From: UBA7985 sp002711265 | Lineage (GTDB): Bacteria; Pseudomonadota; Alphaproteobacteria; UBA7985 | NCBI GenBank assembly: GCA_965660945.1 | Contig: CBFIBS010000001.1 | Location: 288,253-352,252, forward strand | Reading direction: 5' to 3' | Length of the DNA stretch: 64,000 bases | Part shown: one piece after another, positions 33,971 to 42,230 of the stretch | Layout of the letters: each line of letters starts with the position of its first letter | Position numbering within the stretch: position 1 is the first letter of the stretch | The notes under the pieces: model-generated | What the model was told of the DNA's origin: nothing | The model's input: only the letters and a program-made list of their open reading frames with translations | The model's database searches: none | Position numbers and translations under genes: made by a program

Positions 33971-35569
33971 TCAGCTCCCCCTCAGAGCTCGGTCGAGGAC
34001 TTCCTCGAGCGGTTCGAAGAAGATTTCGATGGGGCGTTTGGGCTCGCCGTTGTCGACGAAGATGTCGACCGGCATCCCCGGCGTCAGCGACAGCGTCCGA
34101 CGCGAGTCATCGGTCCGCGCCTGCTCGGCCAGTGCCGCGTTCAGCCGCGCGTACTCCTCGGGCGTGAAGATCACGCGCAGATTGTAGTACGGGGTACCCG
34201 AATTCGGGTCGGTGACCACGTCGGCGGAAATACTGTCAACCAGACCGATCAGCTCTGGTGTCGACCGGGTCGGGAAAGCCGTAAACCGGGCATTGACCTC
34301 GGCACCCTTGCTGATCGAATCCCGGTCGATGGTGCGCAGCTGGGCTTCGACCACCAGCTCGTCACCATCGGGGACGATCTGCATGATCGGCTCAGAAGGC
34401 GGGATCACCCCGCCCACGGTCGCAAATGACAGGTTCAGCACCCGCCCCTTCTGCGGCGCGGTGATCTGTGTCCGGGAGACGACATCGCGCAGCCCGAGCA
34501 GCTCTTCTTCGATCTCCAGAATGGCGTTCTGGGTCTTGGCGATTTCCTCGGAGATTTCGCGGCGACGGTCGCGGTCGAGTTGCAGCGACTCAGCCTTGGC
34601 TTCTTCGATCTGGACATTGAGCTGACCGATGGCCGAGCGCTGCTGGGCGATCTGGAAGTCGGTTTCGCTCAGCGAAAGCTCCTTGGCCACGACTTTGTCG
34701 CGCTGGGTCAGATTGTCTGCTAGCAAGCCCCTGAGATTGCGCAATTCTTCCTGGTTGATCGAGCGCTGGGCTTCCAGTGCGCGGATCTGCGCCAGTCGCC
34801 CTGAAATATCTTCCTCGAAGCGCGCAATGCGGGTGATCAGCATCTGCTTGGCGCCTGAAAGCTGGTCCAGCCGGTCGAGATAGAGTGTTTGCTGTTGCTG
34901 CAGAACCTCCTTCTCATCGGCCGCCGACAGACCGAGGTCAGTCAGGCTGTTGAACACTAGGTTGCCATCCTCGACCTGCTCGGCCTTGAGCCGGTCGAGG
35001 GTTGCCGAGAGCACACCCAATCGCTTGATCATCTGGTCCTGGCGCGAGCGTGACTGCACGTCCTGCAGCACAATCAATTGCTGACCGAATTCGACCATGT
35101 CGCCCTCACGGACGAAAATGCTCTCGATGATACCGCCCTCGAGGTGCTGTACGGTCTTGCGCTGACTGTCGACGGCGACCTGTCCCTGCGCGAACACGCC
35201 CTGGGACAGCTTCACCGTCGAGGCCCATGTCATGAACCCACCAAAGCCGATAAACAGCGCGAGGAAGGCGAAGATCACCGTCCGGTCGCGGACGATGGTG
35301 ATCGGCTCTTCAGACTTTTCGATCAGCTCGAGCTCGGACTTGTCCTGTGTTCTGGCGGGCAGGTAAATCGCCTCCAGCGCGCGCTGCTCGGCGCTGGCGC
35401 GGCCAGTCATCGGCGGCTCCTGACTGGCCGTCGACCCGTCGGTGGCACTGGTCGCGTTGGTTGCGGTTGCAGCGGTTGCAGCGGTTGCAGCAGCTTCGGC
35501 GGTTTCTGCCGCTGGCTTGTCTTCAGCCGTGGCGCCGGTTTCCGGCCGGTTTTTCCCGGTGTTGCTCAT
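33971..35569 (-). CDS. HlyD-family membrane-fusion protein of a type I secretion system
   Basis: A 532-residue periplasmic adaptor joining the ABC exporter to TolC. Residues 1 to about 90 are cytoplasmic and Ala/Thr/Glu-rich, coded in part by a 9-bp DNA repeat. One membrane helix (VIFAFLALFIGFGGFMTWAS) follows at about 98-117. Then come the lipoyl-like segment VQHLEGGIIESIFVREGD, a long coiled-coil hairpin (about 170-370) and the beta-barrel domain with PSEPIMQIVPDGDELVVEAQ. ATG 35569 overlaps the ABC gene stop (ATGA). Such adaptors usually work with RTX or other C-terminal-signal proteins. The N-terminal tail is longer than in PrtE/AprE types. Confidence 0.93.
   Translation of the reverse strand: MSNTGKNRPETGATAEDKPAAETAEAAATAATAATATNATSATDGSTASQEPPMTGRASAEQRALEAIYLPARTQDKSELELIEKSEEPITIVRDRTVIFAFLALFIGFGGFMTWASTVKLSQGVFAQGQVAVDSQRKTVQHLEGGIIESIFVREGDMVEFGQQLIVLQDVQSRSRQDQMIKRLGVLSATLDRLKAEQVEDGNLVFNSLTDLGLSAADEKEVLQQQQTLYLDRLDQLSGAKQMLITRIARFEEDISGRLAQIRALEAQRSINQEELRNLRGLLADNLTQRDKVVAKELSLSETDFQIAQQRSAIGQLNVQIEEAKAESLQLDRDRRREISEEIAKTQNAILEIEEELLGLRDVVSRTQITAPQKGRVLNLSFATVGGVIPPSEPIMQIVPDGDELVVEAQLRTIDRDSISKGAEVNARFTAFPTRSTPELIGLVDSISADVVTDPNSGTPYYNLRVIFTPEEYARLNAALAEQARTDDSRRTLSLTPGMPVDIFVDNGEPKRPIEIFFEPLEEVLDRALRGS
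35466..35492 (-). repeat. three tandem copies of a 9-bp unit within the adaptor gene
   Basis: GTTGCAGCG occurs three times in a row (35466, 35475, 35484; the last ends CA), coding on the minus strand for an Ala-Ala-Thr repeat in the cytoplasmic tail of the HlyD-family protein. Being a multiple of three, copy-number change would alter tail length and keep the frame. Confidence 0.85.
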
Positions 35570-37428
35570 TGGGCGTCACCCTCTGCTTCTTCAGGGCTGT
35601 CGGCGGCGGGTTGCCCCATCTGCTCGGTCTTCGGCGTCGGCGCCTGTGCCGCAGCGGCACGGCCGACAGCGTCGGCCTCGGCCTGCCTCTGTTTGGCGGC
35701 GTTGGCCTCGTCCTGCTCTTTTTTGATCGCTTCGAGCACCACGGCCTTTGGGCCGACGATGGCCCGATCCGGGCGCATGATGCACAGCTTATCGGCGATG
35801 CCGACCAGATTGCGGTTGTGGGTGACGGCGATGACCGCCGCGTTGCGCTGCTTGAGGCCGAGGATCGAGCGCGCAAGCGCTTCCTCGCCCTCCTGATCAA
35901 GGTTCGAGTTTGGCTCGTCGAGCACCACCAGAACGGGGTCGTTGTACATCGCACGGGCCAGCCCGAGGCGCTGGCGCTGGCCACCGGACAGCCCCGCCCC
36001 GCTTTCGCCCAGCGGGGTTTCGTAGCCCCGCGGCAGGTTGAGGATCAGCGAGTGGCAGTGTGCCTGTTGCGCGGCGGCGACCACCTTCTGGCTGTCGATC
36101 TCCTCGAAGCGCGAGATGTTCTCGGCGACGTTGCCGTCGAACAGGTCGATGGACTGCGGCAGGTAGCCCAAATACTTGCCCCGGTCGGCCGAGTTCCAGG
36201 TGTAGACGTCAATGTTGTCGAGCCGGACCGTGCCGCCCCGGGCAGGCCAGACCCCAGTGATGCACTGCACCAGCGTCGATTTTCCGACCCCGGAGGGGCC
36301 GAGGATACACATGAACTCGCCGGGCTGGACATCGAGCGATAGCCCCCGGATCACGGGCTTCTGGGTGCCCGGCGGCTGAGCAACCAGATCGCGGACGATC
36401 AGCGAGGCCTTGGGCTGGGGCAGCTGCATGGCTTCGGCGCGCTTGGGAACGTCCTCGAGCAAGCCGACGAGCCGCTTGTAGGACTGACGCGCCTGAATAG
36501 CGCCGCGCCAGGCACCAATGGCCTGCTCTACCGGCGCGAGACCGCGCCCCATGATAATGGAGCCGGCAATCATCATCCCTGCGGTAAAGGTCGAACCGGG
36601 CTGGATGGCCAGATAGGCACCGATGCCCAGCACCCCGATCTGCAGCCCAAGTCGGATCGACTTGGTCATACCCTGAATCGCGCCCAACCGGCTGACCGCG
36701 CGCGAGGAGAAATAGACCGACGGGTCGTGCTTGTTCATCCAGCGGGTCAGCAGCCGGGTCAGCATTCCCATGGCTTCGAGGGATCCGGCGTTTTTCAGCG
36801 AGCTTTCGGAGAACGAATTCGCCTGCACCCCGAACCGCCCCGCCTCGCGGAACAGCCCGCGGGTCGAGAGCTCAGCGATCAGCGCCAGGGTAAAGATAAC
36901 GATGGCCCCAACGAACGACATCCAGAACAACCATGGGTGCAGGAACCAGAGAATACCGATGAAGAAGGGCGCGAACGGCGCGTCAAAGAAGGCCAGCACC
37001 GAGTTGCTGCTCAGAAAGTTGCGCAGCTGGTCAAGGTCGCGCAGCGGCTGGGTTCCTGCATCGCCCGGGCGGGCACCAAAGGCAGCCCGCACGCGGAACA
37101 GCGAGCCGAACACCTGCCCCGAAAGCTCGCGGTCTACATAGCGGCCTACATTGGCAAGGATGCGCGAGCGCGCAGCCTCCAGCATGGCCAGCAACGCGAT
37201 CAGCGCGATGGCAATGCCCATAAGCGCGTAGAGCGTGTCTTCAGACTGCGAGGGGATCACGCGGTCGTAGACCTGCAGCATGAAAATCGGGCTGACGAGC
37301 AAAAGGAGGTTGGTGAACACGGAGGTCACCAGAATGGCCCAGAAACCGACTTGTGCGCTGCCCAGAGCCTGCCTTGCGGCATTGGGCGCTGCTGTGCCCC
37401 GGTTCCTGTTCTGCGATGCTGCGGTCAT
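35566..37428 (-). CDS. type I secretion ABC permease/ATPase (PrtD/AprD-like)
   Basis: Inner-membrane exporter half-transporter of 620 residues. The membrane domain (about 25-310) has five to six helices, beginning FWAILVTSVFTNLLLLVSPI. The ATPase domain shows Walker A GPSGVGKST (about 381-389), the signature LSGGQRQRLGLARAM and Walker B LVVLDEPNSNLD. There is no N-terminal C39 peptidase, so it belongs to the group that exports proteins with an uncleaved C-terminal signal. The last 50 residues are a charged Ala/Pro/Glu tail. It is the first gene of a three-gene minus operon (ABC, adaptor, TolC) with a 4-bp overlap and a 4-bp gap. No candidate substrate gene is in the window. Confidence 0.93.
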   Translation of the reverse strand: MTAASQNRNRGTAAPNAARQALGSAQVGFWAILVTSVFTNLLLLVSPIFMLQVYDRVIPSQSEDTLYALMGIAIALIALLAMLEAARSRILANVGRYVDRELSGQVFGSLFRVRAAFGARPGDAGTQPLRDLDQLRNFLSSNSVLAFFDAPFAPFFIGILWFLHPWLFWMSFVGAIVIFTLALIAELSTRGLFREAGRFGVQANSFSESSLKNAGSLEAMGMLTRLLTRWMNKHDPSVYFSSRAVSRLGAIQGMTKSIRLGLQIGVLGIGAYLAIQPGSTFTAGMMIAGSIIMGRGLAPVEQAIGAWRGAIQARQSYKRLVGLLEDVPKRAEAMQLPQPKASLIVRDLVAQPPGTQKPVIRGLSLDVQPGEFMCILGPSGVGKSTLVQCITGVWPARGGTVRLDNIDVYTWNSADRGKYLGYLPQSIDLFDGNVAENISRFEEIDSQKVVAAAQQAHCHSLILNLPRGYETPLGESGAGLSGGQRQRLGLARAMYNDPVLVVLDEPNSNLDQEGEEALARSILGLKQRNAAVIAVTHNRNLVGIADKLCIMRPDRAIVGPKAVVLEAIKKEQDEANAAKQRQAEADAVGRAAAAQAPTPKTEQMGQPAADSPEEAEGDAQ

Positions 37429-38132
37429 GCAGACACGCCTTTCATAATTCTTAGAACGATTTTGTCCCTTCTTAGGCCACTTTGGCGCGTAATCAAAACG
37501 GCATTTTCGGGACAGATGAGGGGAAAATCTCAGTTCGTGGAAGCTGCCGACCAGCCAGAAAGACCCGGCCCGACGACAGCCTCACGAAATCAATGAGAGC
37601 ACGATCAGACTTGACCGCCCTTCCCTTGCCGCGTTCGGGCCTTTAAACGCCCGATTTGAATGTGCCGGCTTCCAACCTTGAAAAACATTGGCCTTCTGCG
37701 TTCCATCCATTGTTTAGGGCAAAATGCTGCCCGGTTTGTGCAGGATGAAGCCGCCGGAGACGGCCAAATCCACAAAACAGCCCGGGCCACATTGAAGTTT
37801 CCTGCTCGCACCCCAAATACAGCAGACAGGAAAGCGGTAACGCATTGAAATTAAACCAATTATTAAATTTTGCTTTGGTCTTTTGTCTCAACACCCCAGA
37901 ACTGTAGTTCAGTGATACGTCAACAAACGACTCGGGCGCAAGCGAGATTATGCGTCATTTTTGCACCATATCAGCGCCCTGTGACTCAGAAGACTCACTT
38001 ATGAGAACAGACCGGAACAGCCGCGCCCTAATCTCGGGTCAGCAGCACATTTCGCTGCACAATGTGGCGACAGCATCGACAAACGCCCAGGGCTCCCGGC
38101 AATGTGGCGGGGTCAGGCATTGAGAGAGAACC
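37429..38132. other. 704-bp non-coding region between the secretion operon and recO
   Basis: Divergent spacer with no credible gene on either strand. The middle is clearly AT-rich (about 37840-37890), unlike its surroundings, and may be regulatory for the secretion operon. A hairpin lies at 37635-37640/37649-37654 (6 bp, 8-nt loop). I cannot assign a specific promoter or regulator site. Confidence 0.5.
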
Positions 38133-38870
38133 ATGGTTGAATGGCGCATGCCGGGTGTTGTTCTGTCGGCCCGTCGCTTCGGCGAAGGCGATCTGGTGGT
38201 CCACGCCCTGACCGAAGAGCTGGGCCTGCACGCTGGATTGGTTCATGGCGGCGGCTCCAAGCGCAACCGGGTCGACTATGAAATCGGCAACCGGCTCGAC
38301 TTCTCATGGGCCGCGCGCTTGAACGAGCATCTGGGCAGCTACCGCACCGACCTTATCAACGCCCCGGCCGCCGGGATCATGCAGGACGCCGACCGCCTCG
38401 CCGGGCTGGCCAGCCTGTGCGCGCTGATCGACACCGCCCTGCCTGAGCGCGAGCCGGCGCCGGGCCTGTTCGCTGCGCTGAACCTGTGGCTGGACCAGAT
38501 CAACGAGCCGCACTGGGCGCCACTGCTGGTGCGGATCGAGCTGGGCCTGCTTGAAGTGCTGGGTTTCGGTCTGGACCTTTCATCCTGCGCGGTCACCGGC
38601 GAGAGCGACAACCTCACCCACGTCTCACCCCGCACCGGGCGCGCGGTCTCTGCTACCGCCGCCGAGCCCTATCTCGACAGGCTGCTGCCCCTGCCCGGCT
38701 TCCTGCTCGGCGGGAAAAGCGCTGGCGACGCCGATGTCCTCGCCGGACTGCGGTTGTCCGGTTACTTCCTCGAGCGCCGGGTATTCAACGTCCACAACTG
38801 GACCCTGCCCCCCCAGCGCGCCTTGCTGTTGCAGCGCATGCAGCGGCGTATCGACGAAGCCAGCGCCTGA
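38133..38870 (+). CDS. recO: DNA repair protein RecO
   Basis: Helps load RecA onto SSB-coated single-stranded DNA with RecF/RecR. The 245-residue protein starts with the OB-fold (MPGVVLSARRFGEGDLVV, THEE/ALTEELG, LHAGLVHGGGSKRNR) and continues with the helical domain (LCALIDTALPEREPAPGLF). The last part has LSSCAVTGESDNLTHVSPRTG, the place where zinc-binding cysteines sit in some family members; only one Cys remains here. ATG 38133 follows GAGAGAGAA. An in-frame ATG six codons on (WRMPGVV) is possible. The GT39 gene begins 4 bp after its stop. Confidence 0.93.
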   Translation: MVEWRMPGVVLSARRFGEGDLVVHALTEELGLHAGLVHGGGSKRNRVDYEIGNRLDFSWAARLNEHLGSYRTDLINAPAAGIMQDADRLAGLASLCALIDTALPEREPAPGLFAALNLWLDQINEPHWAPLLVRIELGLLEVLGFGLDLSSCAVTGESDNLTHVSPRTGRAVSATAAEPYLDRLLPLPGFLLGGKSAGDADVLAGLRLSGYFLERRVFNVHNWTLPPQRALLLQRMQRRIDEASA

Positions 38871-38873
38871 GCC

Positions 38874-40487
38874 ATGCCAGCGCCGGGAGCCGATATTCAG
38901 AACAGGGCCATCTGGGGCTTGCCGACCATGCTTTGGATGGCTTTGGTCATCATGGCGCTGGTCCGCTTCGGACTCATGCTCGGTACCGGGCCGATCCACG
39001 ACGAAGCCTACTACTGGGCGTGGAGCCAGCGTCTGGACTACGGCTACTACGATCAACCCTTCCTAGTCGGCTGGCTGCTCTGGCCCTTTGTCAGCGTGCT
39101 CGGCGATCAGGCTTGGGTGCTGCGGCTGGTCTCGGGCGGGCTGACGCTGCTGACCAGCGTGTTTCTGGCCCGCCTCGCGCTCGATCTCGCGGCACAGACT
39201 GACGAGCGCGGGCAGGTCGACGCGGCTCAGGTAAGGGCGACCAGCGCCGGCCTTGGGGTGCTGCTGCTCACCAGTCCTGCGCTTTGGGGTCTGGGCCTGT
39301 TCTACGTCCACGACGCAGTGATGATGACCTTCTTGAGCCTCGGACTGCTGCTTGGCACAGGGGCGCTGCAGCGCGGGTCGATGCTGCTGTGGCTGGCGAC
39401 CGGGGCGGCGCTCGCGCTCGCGTTTTCGGCGAAGGTATCGGCAGCGCTCTGGATCGCGGCCTTTGGGCTGGCCTTCCTGCTCGTGCCTTCGGGCCGGGCG
39501 CAGTTGCGTCGGGCGGGACCATGGCTCGCCGCCCTGATCATTCTGGCCGCAGCGGCGCTGTTTGTGCTGTGGAACGCCAACCACGGCTGGGTCACCTTCC
39601 GGCACGTTGGCGCCGAGCACCTCGCCCCTGAAACCGATGCCCCGGGGGAGCGGCTTGGCCGGGCTGTGCTGGTCCTGCTGGCGCTGATTATCCTCACCGG
39701 TCCAGCGGCAGCCCAGCTGTGGCTATGGCCAGCGCGTCGGGACGCAGGCCGGCCCGCCGGACTCGCCAAGCTGACCAAGCTCACTAGTTTGGGGCTCTTG
39801 CTGTTCATCGCCCTGCCCGCGCTGTTCATCCTCGGCCTGAGCCTGACGCGGGAGGTGCTGCTGAACTGGCTGCTGCCCAGCGCACTGGTCTTGAGCGCGC
39901 TGGCGGCGCTGCGCTGGCCGTCAAGCCGCCCCCGCCCTGCGGCCTTGGCCAGTCTCGGCCTGTCGCTGACCGCCTCGGTCGTGCTGTGCCTCGTCGTCCT
40001 GATCCCGCTGATGCTGCGCGAGCCGCGTTGGATGCTGTCCAACGCCCGCGATATCTATGGCTGGGAGGCCGCCATCAACGACCTTGTCGCCTACCGTGAC
40101 GCCGAGTTTCCTGACCACCGCATCGTCGGCAACTACTACCTGCTCGCCAGCCAGCTGGCCTTTCACCAGAATGAGGTCCGCGCTTCGGTGGGCGACGATC
40201 CCAGACCGCATCAGTTCCAGCTGTTCGCGCACGCGCCTGCGGGCGGGAACAGCCGGGCACCAGGCCCCGTGCTGGTCCTGACCACTGATCAGGCCAGCGG
40301 ACAAGCGGCGCTGGAAGGCTGGTACTGCGACCTGCAACCGCTGCGACCGTGGCGCATCATGCACAGGGACTTTGTCATCGATACGCTATTCCTGTTCCGG
40401 GTTGATGACCGGCTCAGCGACGCCAAAACAAGCTGCGAGATACCAGGCGAGACAGACGAGTCAGACAAGACTGACGGACCCGACTGA
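38874..40487 (+). CDS. glycosyltransferase family 39 (ArnT/PMT-like) membrane protein
   Basis: A polytopic inner-membrane protein of 537 residues with about ten to twelve hydrophobic segments. The first external loop has IHDEAYYWAWSQRLDYGYYD (about 41-60), with the acidic residues that bind metal and the polyprenyl-phosphate sugar in GT39 enzymes. The C-terminal part is periplasmic and soluble. Such enzymes move a sugar from a lipid-phosphate donor to lipid A, a protein or another glycan. The acceptor is not evident. ATG 38874 is 4 bp after recO, so it is translationally linked to it. The tail after residue 510 is acidic and poorly conserved. Confidence 0.88.
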   Translation: MPAPGADIQNRAIWGLPTMLWMALVIMALVRFGLMLGTGPIHDEAYYWAWSQRLDYGYYDQPFLVGWLLWPFVSVLGDQAWVLRLVSGGLTLLTSVFLARLALDLAAQTDERGQVDAAQVRATSAGLGVLLLTSPALWGLGLFYVHDAVMMTFLSLGLLLGTGALQRGSMLLWLATGAALALAFSAKVSAALWIAAFGLAFLLVPSGRAQLRRAGPWLAALIILAAAALFVLWNANHGWVTFRHVGAEHLAPETDAPGERLGRAVLVLLALIILTGPAAAQLWLWPARRDAGRPAGLAKLTKLTSLGLLLFIALPALFILGLSLTREVLLNWLLPSALVLSALAALRWPSSRPRPAALASLGLSLTASVVLCLVVLIPLMLREPRWMLSNARDIYGWEAAINDLVAYRDAEFPDHRIVGNYYLLASQLAFHQNEVRASVGDDPRPHQFQLFAHAPAGGNSRAPGPVLVLTTDQASGQAALEGWYCDLQPLRPWRIMHRDFVIDTLFLFRVDDRLSDAKTSCEIPGETDESDKTDGPD

Positions 40488-40770
40488 GGATAGCAGGGAT
40501 CTGCTCCCCCCCCCATTCGCCCAAGGATTACTGGAAGACCCGGACCCATGGCCTGACAATGGTGACCACACCGCAGCAACCCTTCGATATAGCGCCGGCC
40601 CCGAGGCTACCCAACCACTTTCGATTGCTGCCTGTACACCGGTACTATAACGGTCGAGGGTTTCTGCAAGAGAAGAACAGCCATAGGCCAGATGCGACGA
40701 TGTAATTCTGTTGCAAGGCAAAAAAAGCCGGTATGAACCCTGCAAGAACACAGCGTGCTGGAGAAAATAC

Positions 40771-42063
40771 ATGAGCGCCGTTGATTATAAAGTTGCCGAT
40801 ATCGGCCTTGCCGACTGGGGCATGAAAGAAATTGCCATCGCCGAAACCGAAATGCCGGGCCTGATGGCGCTGCGTGACGAATTCGGTGAAAGCAAGCCAC
40901 TGGCGGGCGCGCGCATCGCCGGTTGCCTACACATGACCATCCAGACAGCGGTTCTGATCCAGACGCTGGAAGCTCTGGGCGCGACCGTACGCTGGTCTTC
41001 GTGCAACATCTACTCGACGCAGGATCAGGCTGCGGCCGCCGTTGCTGCCTGCGGCACCCCGGTTTTCGCCTGGAAGGGTGAGACCGAAGAGGAATTCTGG
41101 TGGTGCATCGAGCAGACCATCACTGGCCCCGACGGCTGGACCCCGAACATGATCCTCGACGATGGCGGTGACCTGACCCAGATCATGCACGACAAATACC
41201 CTGAGATGCTCGCCGACGTCCGCGGCATCTCGGAAGAGACCACCACCGGCGTGCACCGCCTCTACGAAATGGCGCGTGACAACAAGCTGCTGGTCCCCGC
41301 GATCAACGTGAATGACAGCGTGACCAAGTCCAAGTTCGATAACCTCTACGGCTGCCGGGAATCGCTGGTGGACGCTCTGCGCCGCGGCACCGACGTGATG
41401 ATGGCGGGCAAGGTCGCCGTGGTCGCCGGCTTCGGTGACGTGGGCAAAGGCTCCGCTGCGTCGCTGCGCAATGCCGGCTGCCGGGTTATGGTGACCGAGG
41501 CTGATCCGATCTGCGCACTGCAGGCCGCGATGGAAGGCTACGAGGTCGTGACCATGGAAGAAGCCGCATCCCAGTGTGATATCTTCGTCACCGCGACCGG
41601 CAACATCGATATCATCACGCTGGACCATATGCGCGACATGCGCGACCGGGCGATCGTCGCCAACATCGGCCACTTCGACAACGAAATTCAGGTCGCGGAA
41701 CTGCGGAACTTCAAGTGGCATAACGTCAAGCCACAGGTCGACGAGGTCGAGTTCCCCGACGGCAAGCGCATCATCCTGCTCTCCGAAGGTCGGCTGGTGA
41801 ACCTTGGCAACGCCACCGGTCACCCATCGTTCGTGATGTCGGCTTCCTTCACCAACCAGACGCTGGCGCAGATCGAACTGTGGACCAACGCCGATAACTA
41901 CGAGCGGCAGGTCTACGTGCTGCCCAAGCACCTCGATGAGAAGGTTGCCAGCCTGCACCTGTCCAAGGTCGGGGCCAAGCTGACCAAGCTGAGCAGCGAG
42001 CAGGCGGCCTATATCGGCGTAACGCCGGAAGGTCCGTTCAAGCCTGAGCCCTACCGCTACTAG
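40771..42063 (+). CDS. ahcY: adenosylhomocysteinase
   Basis: Splits S-adenosylhomocysteine into adenosine and homocysteine in the methyl cycle. The 430-residue protein is nearly identical to the family through its core: substrate residues in HMTIQTAVLIQTLEALGA, GISEETTTGVHRLYEM, and the NAD-binding GFGDVGKGSAASLRNAG, ending KPEPYRY. ATG 40771 follows CTGGAGAAAATAC; the frame opens further upstream to 40711 without conservation. The 283-bp leader upstream has no riboswitch I recognise, including the SAH type. A strong terminator follows. Demand for this enzyme would be raised by methylation-heavy osmolyte metabolism, though the link is only suggestive. Confidence 0.97.
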   Translation: MSAVDYKVADIGLADWGMKEIAIAETEMPGLMALRDEFGESKPLAGARIAGCLHMTIQTAVLIQTLEALGATVRWSSCNIYSTQDQAAAAVAACGTPVFAWKGETEEEFWWCIEQTITGPDGWTPNMILDDGGDLTQIMHDKYPEMLADVRGISEETTTGVHRLYEMARDNKLLVPAINVNDSVTKSKFDNLYGCRESLVDALRRGTDVMMAGKVAVVAGFGDVGKGSAASLRNAGCRVMVTEADPICALQAAMEGYEVVTMEEAASQCDIFVTATGNIDIITLDHMRDMRDRAIVANIGHFDNEIQVAELRNFKWHNVKPQVDEVEFPDGKRIILLSEGRLVNLGNATGHPSFVMSASFTNQTLAQIELWTNADNYERQVYVLPKHLDEKVASLHLSKVGAKLTKLSSEQAAYIGVTPEGPFKPEPYRY

Positions 42064-42091
42064 AGCCGCTGCTTCCGCCCAAAACGTGAAG

Positions 42092-42121
42092 AGCCCCGGT
42101 TTTCGGACCGGGGCTTTTTTT
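42092..42121 (+). terminator. intrinsic terminator after ahcY
   Basis: Perfect 9-bp stem (42092-42100 with 42107-42115, AGCCCCGGT/ACCGGGGCT), 6-nt loop TTTCGG, then an uninterrupted T run to 42121. It starts 29 bp after the ahcY stop and is the clearest rho-independent terminator in the window. Confidence 0.96.
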
Positions 42122-42230
42122 GTGGATGCATGAGGCGCATAATCTGTTGAAGCGGCGCTGGCTCGCTGGCATAGCTAAAGGCTGAAACAACCGGCGCAAC
42201 TTCAAGCACCGGGACGAGGAATAATCCCTG

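Noticed and set aside
40488..40770. Possible SAH or SAM riboswitch in the ahcY leader
   Set aside because: I looked for the conserved SAH and SAM-II cores and found only short weak stems and a run of nine Cs.
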